The notes under the pieces were generated by a model. It saw nothing but the letters and a program-made list of their open reading frames with translations, ran no database searches and had not been told where the DNA came from. The translations under genes were made by a program, and so were the position numbers. Positions 52,813-61,345 of a DNA stretch of 64,000 bases are shown here, one piece after another. Within the stretch, counting starts at the first letter, position 1. Each line of letters begins with the position of its first letter. Source of the DNA: Aridibacter sp965216195 (GTDB lineage: Bacteria; Acidobacteriota; Blastocatellia; Pyrinomonadales; Pyrinomonadaceae). Location of the stretch: assembly GCA_965216195.1 (NCBI GenBank), contig OZ244151.1, forward strand, positions 3,777,870-3,841,869, read 5' to 3'.

Positions 52813-54062
52813 TTTTCAACCGAGGCGTCGAGATCGGTTTCGATATCAGCCTCGGATCGGTTAGGTGGGGATGTCTGATCAAGAGCCCACAAACCAGCAA
52901 ACGGGCCCTTTCTTCCTCGGTGTTCGAGATAGTGTTTGTATAAAACTGTGATAAGTGCTACCAATGGAATCGATAAAAATACGCCCGCGATTCCCGCAAT
53001 TTGTTCGCCCGCCAAAACTGACAAAATCACAGCCAAAGGGTGGAGGTGAATTCCTTCACGAACGATCCGAGGATAGGTTACGTAGTCATGGGTGAGTCGC
53101 AAGATAATCAGAAATAACGCTACCCAAAAGGCCTGCCACGGATTATCGGAAAAAGCGCCAACTAGTGTGGCGATAATTCCAACCGTCAGAGGTCCGAGAA
53201 GCGGTATAAACTCTAAAACCCCGGCGAGAATTCCAAGCAAAAGCGAATAATCAAGCCCTATAAATGTAAAGGCGAGCGTGCAAAGCACGCCGATCAGAAA
53301 ACACGATACGAGCTGCGCATGCGTGTACGCAGCAAGCGTACTATTTACATCATTTACAAAAGACTCGGCTCGAGCTCGCCAGCTTCCGGACGGAAAGAAA
53401 CGCAGAAACATTTCCCTAAAGACAGCAGCATCTTTTAAGAAGAAAAAAGCCAAAACAGGTACCAGAAGCAACCACGGCAAATAGGTGACCACATCAAAAA
53501 CCGTGTTTCCGGCGATCGCCGTAAATTGGCTTCCATAATCGCCCAGAAGTGTCGCTATGCGTTCGTTAATCTGTTTTTGCAACTCCTCGGAAATCATGAG
53601 CTGCTCATAGCGATTGTTTAGTGACTGGATTCTAGCCTGGATGAGTCCGGCATAGTTTGGAAGGTTTTGGGCAAACTCGCGAATTTGTCGTGCGATTAAG
53701 GGGGCGAGGTACGCTATCGCAACTCCAAAAACACCGAAAACCAAAACGTAAGAGATTAGAATCGAAACGGCACGCGGCATTAAATGCTCGAGATTTCTAA
53801 CTACAAACGGACGCCTTATGAAACTTACAAGTGGCTCGAGAAGGTAGGCGAAAAATACCGAAATGATTGCGAGAAACAACAAAAAGCTGAGCAGATAAAA
53901 GGCCGTAAAGATGAGAGCGGCAAACAAGAGGATCAGCAGACTTACGCAAACCACCCTGACAATCGAGCTTACAGACGGCGACGAAGGATCAAGAAAAACT
54001 TTGCGAGCCGCTTTTCTCACCGTTCTTTTTTCTTTGCGGGTTCTCGTCTTTCGATCTGCCAC
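52809..54062 (-). CDS. AI-2E family transporter
   Basis: 417 residues, about eight membrane helices with the first large block at about 37-85. The typical family segments GVLEFIPLLGPLTVGIIATLVG, FLIILRLTHDYVTYPRIV and HLHPLAVILSVLAGEQIAGIAG are present. Family members include the AI-2 exporter TqsA and sodium/proton antiporters; function differs among members. Its last 4 bases overlap the end of the convergent MBL gene. Confidence 0.88.
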   Translation of the reverse strand: MADRKTRTRKEKRTVRKAARKVFLDPSSPSVSSIVRVVCVSLLILLFAALIFTAFYLLSFLLFLAIISVFFAYLLEPLVSFIRRPFVVRNLEHLMPRAVSILISYVLVFGVFGVAIAYLAPLIARQIREFAQNLPNYAGLIQARIQSLNNRYEQLMISEELQKQINERIATLLGDYGSQFTAIAGNTVFDVVTYLPWLLLVPVLAFFFLKDAAVFREMFLRFFPSGSWRARAESFVNDVNSTLAAYTHAQLVSCFLIGVLCTLAFTFIGLDYSLLLGILAGVLEFIPLLGPLTVGIIATLVGAFSDNPWQAFWVALFLIILRLTHDYVTYPRIVREGIHLHPLAVILSVLAGEQIAGIAGVFLSIPLVALITVLYKHYLEHRGRKGPFAGLWALDQTSPPNRSEADIETDLDASVEN

Positions 54063-54080
54063 CTATGCTCCTAACAACTA

Positions 54081-54527
54081 CTACTCTTTCGCGTTTACGT
54101 TTGAATTGCCTTCTGCCGCGTCTTTTTTTATCTGTTCTTCCGTTTTGGAAAAATCTTCAAACTCAAATTTCTCTTTCAGCGCCTTGAGATTCGATTCGTC
54201 TATTTTGTAATTTGTGCCTATAAACAAAACCTTTTCGTCTTTAAGAAGTCCCCGTCGGTTTGCTCGCGAAGTTTTTTCTTTAAGAAACTTTTTATCTTCA
54301 GATGTAAACGGCTCGCCATCTTTTCGCTTAAAAGTGAATATGTAATCGAAGTCTGCAGTTTTTAATGATTTTAGCTCGCGGTCATATTCCGAGATCTCCG
54401 GCGTCGTCTCTACATTTACGTTCTCAGAAACAGCGGTTTCCGTCGTCGCGACCGAGCAGGTTGACACAAACAAACCGCAAAGAAGAATGAACGTAAATGG
54501 TAAAAATTGTTGCACGTTAACCTTCAT
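54081..54527 (-). CDS. Lipoprotein of unknown function
   Basis: 148 residues from ATG 54527 (alternative 54530); an earlier frame start at 54632 is rejected since it lies inside the upstream gene and would bury the signal. The signal ends in a lipobox-like CSVATT after LLCGLFVSTC. The mature chain has SENVNVETTPEISEYDREL and charged helices. Its start overlaps the upstream gene's end by about 11 bp, so the two are coupled. A shared N-V-N-x composition with the tail of the upstream protein is noted; function is not known. Confidence 0.75.
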   Translation of the reverse strand: MKVNVQQFLPFTFILLCGLFVSTCSVATTETAVSENVNVETTPEISEYDRELKSLKTADFDYIFTFKRKDGEPFTSEDKKFLKEKTSRANRRGLLKDEKVLFIGTNYKIDESNLKALKEKFEFEDFSKTEEQIKKDAAEGNSNVNAKE

Positions 54528-56502
54528 CATCCTCGGGAATGCCCTCCTCATCTTCGATCGGATCTTCATCATCGATAGGTTCTTCGTCTTCATCCAATAG
54601 TTCGGAATCTTCGTCCAGTTCATCGAGATCACTGAGATCTTCTTCCTCAGGTTCTTCGTCGTTTACATTTGTATTGGCATTCTTAACATTAACATTTTCA
54701 TCAGCTTTTTCCGCTTCCTTGAGTTTATTTTTTTCTTCCTCAGTTTTGGGTTTATCGTCCGTCTCATCGGGAGGTTCGCCCTTTTCATCGCGAATTTTCA
54801 ATATATACGCTTCGCCGTCTTCATAAACTTTATCAGCCCAGCCGCTTTCGAGAATCTTCGCAATAAAATCCTCGTTTTCCTTGGCGTCCGAAAAAATATA
54901 CCGAGCGCCAAACCGCTCGCGAATAATCGGTGCGGGGTCGTCAATTTTTCCACCCGTAATTTCCTTGACGAGTCGATAAAGCTCTTTGTCGCTTGAATGA
55001 AGATATTTTGGATCCAGCCCGTAAACATATTCGTGGGTTGGATCGAGGAAAAACAACTTGGGAAAATTATCCCAGTTGCAGTTAAAGATGCGCTCGCCCT
55101 CGGGAATATTTTCGATCGCCCATTCCATGGCGAGATCGTATTTATCGTCGGGTTCGTTGTTGCGGATACTGGTTATCAATCCGGTCTGTTTGATACCGAG
55201 CCGCTTTATGTTTACTCCGATATAGTTGTAAAACATCAACCCTATGAAGAAAACGCCCAATGCAATCGGAACGGCTTTTTTGAGGGTGCCGATCAGCTCC
55301 TGCTGTTCGGTAGTTTTCTCAGAATCAAGCAGCGGCTCGAGATCGCGCCTGAAATCGTCGGGAAGCTCTGGCGCGGTGGATTTAAAAAACGCTTTCCAGC
55401 TAAATGCGCAAAACAAAATCGCGAAGGGAGGGAAGTATTCAGCGAGGCGTTTTGATTTAAACATCCAGACAAGAAGAATCGAGGAGAATATCAAAAAGAA
55501 GGTAGCTTTTTGCGGCAAGCGACTATTTCTAGGGCGGTAGAGAATGTAGCCGATTAACATCGCAATCAGGGCGATTGTCAGATGGGTGATCAATTGCCAG
55601 CCGCTATAGGGATACCATTCGCCTCCGACAGCAACATCGAGTTTGCCAACTTTTGTTGAGAAGTGTTCCCAAAATAGATACAAATTGTTTGGGAAATATG
55701 GGTTTATAAGGTTTCCGAGAATCATGCCGCCTATTGTGTAGGCAAGCGGCTGCCACTCAAATCTCTTCTCGTTCCAGGCGATAACTGCAACCCAAATAGC
55801 GGCTGCAAGGAAGAGCAGAGGAAACAGACTATAGGTCCAAACAAAAACAAACATCAGCGGCAGGAGCCATACATATTTGCGCTGGAAAAGCAGATAAATT
55901 CCGGCGATCGTGTAAATAATCGTAAGCGGCGGCGCCTTCGCCATGTTCATACGATAAAAGAATGGGTTTGAGCAGGTCAGTAATGCTCCGAGCCACACGA
56001 GCAGGTAGCTAATCTTATAGCGATACAAAAACCAATAGACGGAAAACACGGCAAGAGTGCCGTAAAAAACCGTAGCCACTTTCGCTGCCATCACAGGCTC
56101 GAAAAACCACAGAAAAGGGATTTGAAGAAGATGGAAAAGGAAATGATGATCAGCGTAATTGTCAGGGTTTAACACCGTCAGCGGCAGCCAATTAAAGTCC
56201 GGAATCCACTCGAGGCTCTTAAAATGTTCCCAAAGGATCGAACTCCAGCGTATGTGGTAATAGCCGTCCCAGTCTCCGCAGCAGATTGCCGAGGTCGAAA
56301 ACTGAAGCAGCACCATCAAAAGCAGTATCGCAAAGAAACCGAAAACTAAATAAACTGTCCGAACAGCATTTTCACTCTCAAACCAAGTCTGAAACGACTT
56401 GCCCCTTCGAGTTTCAGAAACTTCAGAAACGCTCTGCTCCTCCCGGACATCGTTTATAATTTCCTCAGCTTCGGCTTCATCCGTATTAAAAATATTCTCC
56501 AT
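54517..56502 (-). CDS. Polytopic membrane protein, GT-C/STT3-like, with acidic C-terminal tail
   Basis: 661 residues. About ten membrane helices between 47 and 430. The first loop has CCGDWDGYYHIRW, close to the D-x-D...YH-R pattern of GT-C transferases such as STT3/PglB, and the next loop NPDNYADHHFLFHLL. A soluble part (about 450-560) resembles the C-terminal domain of such proteins. The last ~90 residues are almost only Glu/Asp/Lys/Asn. A role in glycan transfer on the outer face of the inner membrane is inferred. The tail overlaps the start of the lipoprotein gene. Confidence 0.6.
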   Translation of the reverse strand: MENIFNTDEAEAEEIINDVREEQSVSEVSETRRGKSFQTWFESENAVRTVYLVFGFFAILLLMVLLQFSTSAICCGDWDGYYHIRWSSILWEHFKSLEWIPDFNWLPLTVLNPDNYADHHFLFHLLQIPFLWFFEPVMAAKVATVFYGTLAVFSVYWFLYRYKISYLLVWLGALLTCSNPFFYRMNMAKAPPLTIIYTIAGIYLLFQRKYVWLLPLMFVFVWTYSLFPLLFLAAAIWVAVIAWNEKRFEWQPLAYTIGGMILGNLINPYFPNNLYLFWEHFSTKVGKLDVAVGGEWYPYSGWQLITHLTIALIAMLIGYILYRPRNSRLPQKATFFLIFSSILLVWMFKSKRLAEYFPPFAILFCAFSWKAFFKSTAPELPDDFRRDLEPLLDSEKTTEQQELIGTLKKAVPIALGVFFIGLMFYNYIGVNIKRLGIKQTGLITSIRNNEPDDKYDLAMEWAIENIPEGERIFNCNWDNFPKLFFLDPTHEYVYGLDPKYLHSSDKELYRLVKEITGGKIDDPAPIIRERFGARYIFSDAKENEDFIAKILESGWADKVYEDGEAYILKIRDEKGEPPDETDDKPKTEEEKNKLKEAEKADENVNVKNANTNVNDEEPEEEDLSDLDELDEDSELLDEDEEPIDDEDPIEDEEGIPEDDEG

Positions 56503-56665
56503 AATTCTTCTTAATCAGAACGATGTTGATTGTTTTGTATGTGAGAGCTAAAAGTGTGTAAGAATTACATTTTTGACACGAAATTTTCTATCCAAAAATA
56601 GCACGAAATTGAGAAAAACGCATTTGCAAAGCAATTTTTCAAAATCTAAAATCGACAGCTTACCT

Positions 56666-57316
56666 ATGTATCCAAAGGGCAATTTATTCATTCCCGCGTC
56701 GCACGGAAAACTTGAGGCAATTCTGCGAGAACCAAAAGGCGACGTTAAAGGCGTCGGGCTCGTATGTCATCCACATCCGCTCGGAGGCGGTACAATGCAC
56801 AATAAGGTTGTTTACAGGGCCGCTTCGGGGTTGATCGATGCGGGGCTGATCACCCTTCGTTTTAATTTTTCCGGCGTAGGGAATTCCAGCGGCGAACACG
56901 ATGATGGGGATGGTGAAAGGCTGGATGTAGAAGACGCGCTTGATTATCTTTCTGCAAATTATCCTGATCAACCGATCACGCTAGCGGGTTTTTCTTTTGG
57001 TTCAAGAGTTGGAACGGAGGTAGCTCTTGACGACAAACGCGTCGTACGCTTGATAAGTATCGGAACACCGGTTGATAAATACAAGGATTACGATTATTTG
57101 GAAAATTTAAGGAAACCGATTCTTTTTGTGCACGGCGATAAAGATGAATTTGGCTCGGTTGAAAATCTAAATGAGCTGGTTTCAAAAGTTTCAGCAGTTA
57201 CCGACACGAGTTTCAAAGTTTTTGAAAATTGCGGACATTTTTTTAATAATCATCTAACGCAGTTACGGGAAACGATTCACGATTGGGTTTTGGAGAAAAT
57301 TGCGGAGGGGATCTAA
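56666..57316 (+). CDS. Alpha/beta hydrolase, KANL3/Tex30-like
   Basis: 216 residues from ATG 56666; the longer frame from 56573 lacks similarity. Motifs: GLVCHPHPLGGGTMHNKVVY, TLRFNFSGVGNSSGEHDDG, the elbow LAGFSFGSRVGTE (Ser nucleophile), ILFVHGDKDEFG (Asp) and ENCGHFFNNHL (His). This is the small cytosolic hydrolase group often annotated alpha/beta superfamily hydrolase; substrate unknown. It diverges from the GT-C-like gene. Confidence 0.85.
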   Translation: MYPKGNLFIPASHGKLEAILREPKGDVKGVGLVCHPHPLGGGTMHNKVVYRAASGLIDAGLITLRFNFSGVGNSSGEHDDGDGERLDVEDALDYLSANYPDQPITLAGFSFGSRVGTEVALDDKRVVRLISIGTPVDKYKDYDYLENLRKPILFVHGDKDEFGSVENLNELVSKVSAVTDTSFKVFENCGHFFNNHLTQLRETIHDWVLEKIAEGI

Positions 57317-57337
57317 ACGCAGAGGGCAGGAGGGCAA

Positions 57338-57367
57338 GGCAGAAACCCGACAGTTATGGAGGGTGCA
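57338..57367. repeat. REP unit
   Basis: GGCAGAAACCCGACAG ... TGGAGGGTGC, the same subfamily as the units flanking the RAYT gene, 22 bp after the hydrolase stop. Confidence 0.82.
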
Positions 57368-57384
57368 GAATTCTACGTGAAGAA

Positions 57385-57456
57385 GTAACCGCAAAGGCCG
57401 CTAAGGACGCAAAGATTTGCCCCAATCCTCAAAAACTCTGTGCCCTCTGTGGCTAA
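57385..57456. repeat. Imperfect inverted repeat before the thioesterase gene
   Basis: AACCGCAAAGGCCGCTAAGG ... CTCTGTGCCCTCTGTGGCTAA: the right arm, reversed and complemented, resembles the left arm. It ends about 8 bp before the ATG at 57464. Built of short purine-rich steps; weaker than the other leader repeats. Confidence 0.5.
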
Positions 57457-57463
57457 TAATCTT

Positions 57464-57874
57464 ATGGAAAATAATGAAAACATGACCGAAACTGAACGCG
57501 CCCAGAATGCCGCGATACGTGTGACGATGATGCCGAAAAACACCAATCATCACGGCACAATCTTTGGCGGAATAATTCTGAGTTATATTGATATTGCGGG
57601 CGGCGTAGAAGCCAGACGGCACACTGGACACGATCTATTTGTGACCGTTGCGATGAAGGAAGTAATCTTTCACGAGCCGGTATTTGTAGGTGACCTGGTA
57701 AGTTTTTATGCGGAGACAAAACGAGTTGGAAACACGTCAATTACGGTCGAAATTATTGTTGAAGCGGAGAGGTTTGGTTCGCGCGATCAGATCGTGCGCG
57801 TTACGGAAGCCGAGGTTGTTTTCGTTGCGATCAATCAAAACCGTGAGAAAATCAGTATTGGTAAAACTTCTTGA
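57464..57874 (+). CDS. Acyl-CoA thioesterase (hotdog fold)
   Basis: 136 residues from ATG 57464 (a frame from 57440 adds 8 residues lying in the repeat). The hotdog motif HGTIFGGIILSYIDIAGGVEA and the FHEPVFVGDLVSFYAETKRVG and TEAEVVFVAINQ segments match the YciA/ACOT acyl-CoA thioesterase group, which release fatty acids from CoA. Chain-length preference is not predictable. Confidence 0.9.
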   Translation: MENNENMTETERAQNAAIRVTMMPKNTNHHGTIFGGIILSYIDIAGGVEARRHTGHDLFVTVAMKEVIFHEPVFVGDLVSFYAETKRVGNTSITVEIIVEAERFGSRDQIVRVTEAEVVFVAINQNREKISIGKTS

Positions 57875-57979
57875 AACGTAAGAGCTTCTGCGAAAATACC
57901 TGCTTGCAATAAACTCCCGATTTATCTTAAAGTCATAACTCACAAGTTTTATAAAATCTATAGATAGGAGCGACACGTT

Positions 57980-58312
57980 ATGCCGACTATTACTGCGGAA
58001 ACAGCGAATGGCGAAGTAGCTTTTGAAGGGGAAAAGGGGCGCAAACTCGTTTTGTGTTTGGAAGACGGCGGAGTAGATATTCTTCACCGTTGTGGCGGAA
58101 ACGCTAAGTGCACGACCTGTGCGGTTGAGGTTTCGGCTGGAGATCCCGGCGAAATTGGGGAAGCTGAAAAGGCGGTTTTAGCGTCAAAGCCGGAGCTTGA
58201 TGACCATGTACGTCTTTCATGTCAGGTTCGCGTAAACGACGATTTGCATGTCAAGGTTTTGAAGCAAGCGAGCGTTGCCGGAATCGATGCCGGTGGAAGA
58301 CCAGAAGAGTAG
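57980..58312 (+). CDS. 2Fe-2S ferredoxin
   Basis: 110 residues. The cluster-binding cysteines lie in LHRCGGNAKCTTCAVEV (three) and LSCQVRV (fourth), as in plant/adrenodoxin-like ferredoxins. The sequence is soluble with no leader. It precedes preA by about 50 bp in the same direction and may serve as an electron partner of a nearby oxidoreductase; this is inference. Confidence 0.9.
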   Translation: MPTITAETANGEVAFEGEKGRKLVLCLEDGGVDILHRCGGNAKCTTCAVEVSAGDPGEIGEAEKAVLASKPELDDHVRLSCQVRVNDDLHVKVLKQASVAGIDAGGRPEE

Positions 58313-58326
58313 AGCAAATCGCGTCA

Positions 58327-58351
58327 GTAGCCGATGTGAAAACGCGAGCTC
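58327..58351. repeat. Degenerate REP unit in the preA leader
   Basis: GTAGCCGATGTGAAAACGCG then AGCTC is a diverged copy of the GTAGCCCGAGCGTGAGCGCG-type REP, 12 bp before the preA start codon. Confidence 0.5.
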
Positions 58352-58363
58352 ATTTCACGAATT

Positions 58364-59611
58364 GTGGCTGATTTAACGACAAATTTTGCGGGGATCGAAT
58401 CGCCAAATCCTTTTTGGCTTGCATCGGCGCCGCCGACAAATATGGGTTCGATGGTTGAGCGTGCCTTTGATGCAGGCTGGGGCGGAGCCGTCTGGAAAAC
58501 ATTAGGAGAGCCGATTGTAAATGTCTCATCGCGGCTAGCAGCGCTTGATCGCGGCACCGACCGTATGATTGGTCTCAACAATATTGAGCTGATCACAGAC
58601 CGACCTCTTGATGTAAACCTAAAAGAGATTGCTGAATGTAAAAAGAAGTATCCGAAACACGCAGTTATCGTTTCCTTAATGGTCGAATCAAAACGCGAAG
58701 CTTGGCATGAGATCGTAAAGAAAGCTCAAGACACGGGTGCAGACGGTTTTGAGCTCAATTTCGGTTGTCCACACGGAATGTCAGAGCGCGGAATGGGCTC
58801 AGCAATGGGGCAGGTTCCCGAATACACCTGCATGGTCACGGAGTGGGTCAAGGAAGTTTCCGAGCTTCCGGTAATCGTAAAACTCACGCCAAACGTTACG
58901 GATATTGTTCCACCCGCGAGGGCTGCGGTTGAGGGCGGCGCCGACGCGCTTTCGCTGATCAACACAATCAACTCAATCATCGGCGTTGATCTTGAAACGA
59001 TGATTCCACATCCAAACGTAAACGGGAAAGCGGCGCACGGCGGTTACTGCGGACCGGCTGTAAAACCGATTGCCCTCAATATGGTTTCTGAACTCGCGCT
59101 CGATGAAAAGGTAAACGTCCCGATAAGCGGTATCGGCGGGATTAGTGATTGGCGGGATGCGGCGGAGTTTCTCCTTCTTGGAGCGCAAAACGTGCAGGTT
59201 TGCACTGCGGTGATGCACTATGGTTATCGGATTGTCGAGGATATGATCGATGGCTTAAACAACTACTTGGACGATAAAGGAATCGCTAGTGCTTCTGAGA
59301 TTGTGGGAAAATCGGTTGAGCGGGTTACCGATTGGGGGAATCTGGATCTCGGTTATAAAGTCGTTGCCGAAATCGATCACGACAAATGTATTCAGTGCAA
59401 CTTATGCCATATCGCTTGCGAAGACGGCGCGCATCAATGCATTGATCTGAAAGAAATTGATGGGCGCGTGCTTCCGGTCGTAGATGAACCGGAATGTGTC
59501 GGATGTAACCTTTGTTATTTGGTTTGCCCGGCGCCCGATTGTATTACTATGAAGCGGATCGATGACGGTTCAAGCTCGGTTACCTGGAAGGAATATTCTT
59601 CTAAGAATTAA
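58364..59611 (+). CDS. preA: NAD-dependent dihydropyrimidine dehydrogenase subunit PreA
   Basis: 415 residues, GTG start at 58364 with no strong ribosome-binding site. The N-terminal FMN-binding TIM-barrel has ESPNPFWLASAPPTNMGS and FELNFGCPHGMSERGMG, and GIGGISDWRDAAEFLLLGA. The C-terminus has two [4Fe-4S] ferredoxin motifs: CIQCNLCHIAC and CVGCNLCYLVC. PreA with PreT reduces uracil and thymine. preT is not next to it; the 2Fe-2S ferredoxin gene upstream may be a partner. Confidence 0.93.
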   Translation: MADLTTNFAGIESPNPFWLASAPPTNMGSMVERAFDAGWGGAVWKTLGEPIVNVSSRLAALDRGTDRMIGLNNIELITDRPLDVNLKEIAECKKKYPKHAVIVSLMVESKREAWHEIVKKAQDTGADGFELNFGCPHGMSERGMGSAMGQVPEYTCMVTEWVKEVSELPVIVKLTPNVTDIVPPARAAVEGGADALSLINTINSIIGVDLETMIPHPNVNGKAAHGGYCGPAVKPIALNMVSELALDEKVNVPISGIGGISDWRDAAEFLLLGAQNVQVCTAVMHYGYRIVEDMIDGLNNYLDDKGIASASEIVGKSVERVTDWGNLDLGYKVVAEIDHDKCIQCNLCHIACEDGAHQCIDLKEIDGRVLPVVDEPECVGCNLCYLVCPAPDCITMKRIDDGSSSVTWKEYSSKN

Positions 59612-60102
59612 TGACTACATGGTTTTAATGTAGGCTGCGAGATAGAATCCTTAATTGCGAGCAGCTTAAGAAACTAGAAAAGATACAACAATCTTCCATT
59701 ACAAAATTCTTTCCGAAATTGGCAAAGACAGGACGCGCGAGGTTATTCAGTTTAATAATCTAGCGTGGACAGTCACGATATGATTCGATTTCTCCGAAGT
59801 CGCGGCTGCGACGGAAATATGGTAGCCAGTGGTGGAGTGGAATGGAGCGAAACCCCTGGAAACGCGATTGCTGAATTTCGCACTCCAGCGGAGTACAACA
59901 ACCCGGATGTTGTTTCGCTCTTTCAGAGCTCGTTCGGTTTCTGGAAACGGTACCAGAGGTTCATCGCGAAGACGCTTCACCACTGGCTAACTTATCGACG
60001 CTTCCACGGAAGCTTAGAGTAAGATGTAAGGCGGGACGCAAGCACGTTGTTAGTTTAACCCGATTGTAAAATTACGTGGATAAGAAAAATACCTTTTGAG
60101 GT
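59612..60102. other. Gene-free gap with a structured repeat
   Basis: About 490 bp with no credible gene: the open frames on both strands lack conserved features and cross a large imperfect inverted repeat (59822-59990). No tRNA or clear terminator was seen. Confidence 0.6.
59822..59990. repeat. Large imperfect inverted repeat, structured noncoding DNA
   Basis: A 12-bp arm TAGCCAGTGGTG at 59823-59834 pairs with CACCACTGGCTA at 59978-59989. The interior contains further short palindromes, such as CACTCCAGCGGAGTAC-like words. The whole 170 bp can fold on itself; it resembles the dispersed noncoding repeats common in such genomes. Confidence 0.65.
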
Positions 60103-60990
60103 TTAGATGTCAACTAGTATTTTCTCTAATTCTGTTTCGCCCAATTCATATTTTTCGTTACAAAACCCGCAATCCATTACGGCACCTTGGTCCTTATGAA
60201 GCATGTCTTCGACCTCGTTTTTTCCAAGCGCCGAAATCAGCGAAACCGCTCTTTCCATCGAACAGTTACATCGAAACTCAACTTCCTTTTCCTCAAGTAC
60301 CTTGAATTCGATTATTCCCATGGCCAGTCTTAAAAGTTCTTCCGGTGTAGCTCCCTCCTGAATTGCAGTTGTTACATGCGGGGCATGACGAATCGTATCT
60401 TCGATCATAGTTACGATGTGTTCGTTTGCACCGGGCATCATCTGCACTAAAACCCCGCCGGCTGCGGAAACATAAGGCTCAGAGTTTTGAAGTAAAACTC
60501 CTAATAGAACTGCGGAAGGAACCTGCTCAGAATTTGCTAAATAGTAAGCAAAATCTTCGGCTATCTCGCCTGAAACGATCGGAACCGGGCCTACATAAGG
60601 ATCTTTGTGGAGCCCCAGCTCAAAACCGCTTTCACGTATTACGTAAAACGTTCCCTTGCCGATAATTCCGCTTACGTCAAACTTTCCATCATCTTTTGCG
60701 GGCGATTCGGCAGTTGGAGTTTTTACATATCCACGAACTTTTCCATTAGGCGTCGCTTCGGTAACAATGCCACCAATTGGACCTTCACAATCGATTTTTA
60801 CAGTAAGTCGATCAAAGTCTTTCAAACTTGCACCGAGCAGCAAATTTCCGGTCAAAACCCGACCGAGCGCAGCAGAAGCAGTAGGTGAAGTCTGGTGTCT
60901 TTTTACAGCTTCGGATACAGTTTTTGTTGTGATTGCAGCCATCAAACGGACGGTTCCTTCCGCCGCGATCCCGTGAATCAATTTATCCAT
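60103..60990 (-). CDS. hslO: Hsp33 redox-regulated chaperonin
   Basis: 295 residues from ATG 60990, chosen over an ATG 78 bp upstream because the family starts at MDKLIHGIAAEGTVRLMAA. Hsp33 is activated by oxidation through release of zinc. The Cys4 site is intact: FRCNCSMERA and MDCGFCNEKYEL. The N-terminal half has GRVLTGNLLLGASLK and IVRG-like RGYVKTP segments. It is divergent from nrdJ, with 355 bp between their start codons. Confidence 0.96.
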   Translation of the reverse strand: MDKLIHGIAAEGTVRLMAAITTKTVSEAVKRHQTSPTASAALGRVLTGNLLLGASLKDFDRLTVKIDCEGPIGGIVTEATPNGKVRGYVKTPTAESPAKDDGKFDVSGIIGKGTFYVIRESGFELGLHKDPYVGPVPIVSGEIAEDFAYYLANSEQVPSAVLLGVLLQNSEPYVSAAGGVLVQMMPGANEHIVTMIEDTIRHAPHVTTAIQEGATPEELLRLAMGIIEFKVLEEKEVEFRCNCSMERAVSLISALGKNEVEDMLHKDQGAVMDCGFCNEKYELGETELEKILVDI

Positions 60991-61137
60991 CGTCTTAGTT
61001 ACGCAAAGGAGTTTCGCAAAGTCAAATTTAACGCCCTCGAAATATTTATTTTTCCTAGTGATAAACAAAGTTTACAAGCGCAAACCTAAGGATTTACTTT
61101 AACTTACGGATTATGTTGGATGAGTGTTTAAAACCCG

Positions 61138-61153
61138 CCACAATATATTGTGG
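61138..61153 (+). promoter_or_regulatory. NrdR-box-like palindrome upstream of nrdJ
   Basis: CCACAATATATTGTGG is a perfect 16-bp palindrome and fits the known NrdR box (acaCwAtATaTwGtgt). It lies 9 bp before the -35 box of the nrdJ promoter. NrdR is a global repressor of ribonucleotide reductase genes. Boxes usually come in pairs; a second clear copy was not found. Confidence 0.65.
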
Positions 61154-61162
61154 TTTTTTTGG

Positions 61163-61191
61163 TTGACACGCGATTTTTAATTCGCTATTAT
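61163..61191 (+). promoter_or_regulatory. Promoter of nrdJ
   Basis: Consensus TTGACA, 17-bp spacer, TATTAT. The leader is about 150 bp and ends in GGGGAG 6 bp before the ATG. Confidence 0.8.
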
Positions 61192-61345
61192 TCCTCTCAC
61201 TTGAGGGGGATGACAAACCCATAACTTCTCTGGGGAGTCATAGAAAAACCACCACAACCCGCATTTTTTTAATGCAAAAAACAAAAAATAATGCCTAACA
61301 TTTGATGGCATTGCTGTCTTTAAATCAACTAATTGGGGAGCATAG

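Noticed and set aside
59747..60022. Small reading frames on both strands in the preA-hslO gap
   Set aside because: They lie within a foldable repeat and show no conserved protein features.
61192..61345. A possible cobalamin riboswitch in the leader of the B12-dependent nrdJ
   Set aside because: No B12-box-like core was seen; the leader holds only short hairpins. The NrdR-like box and promoter explain the regulation better.
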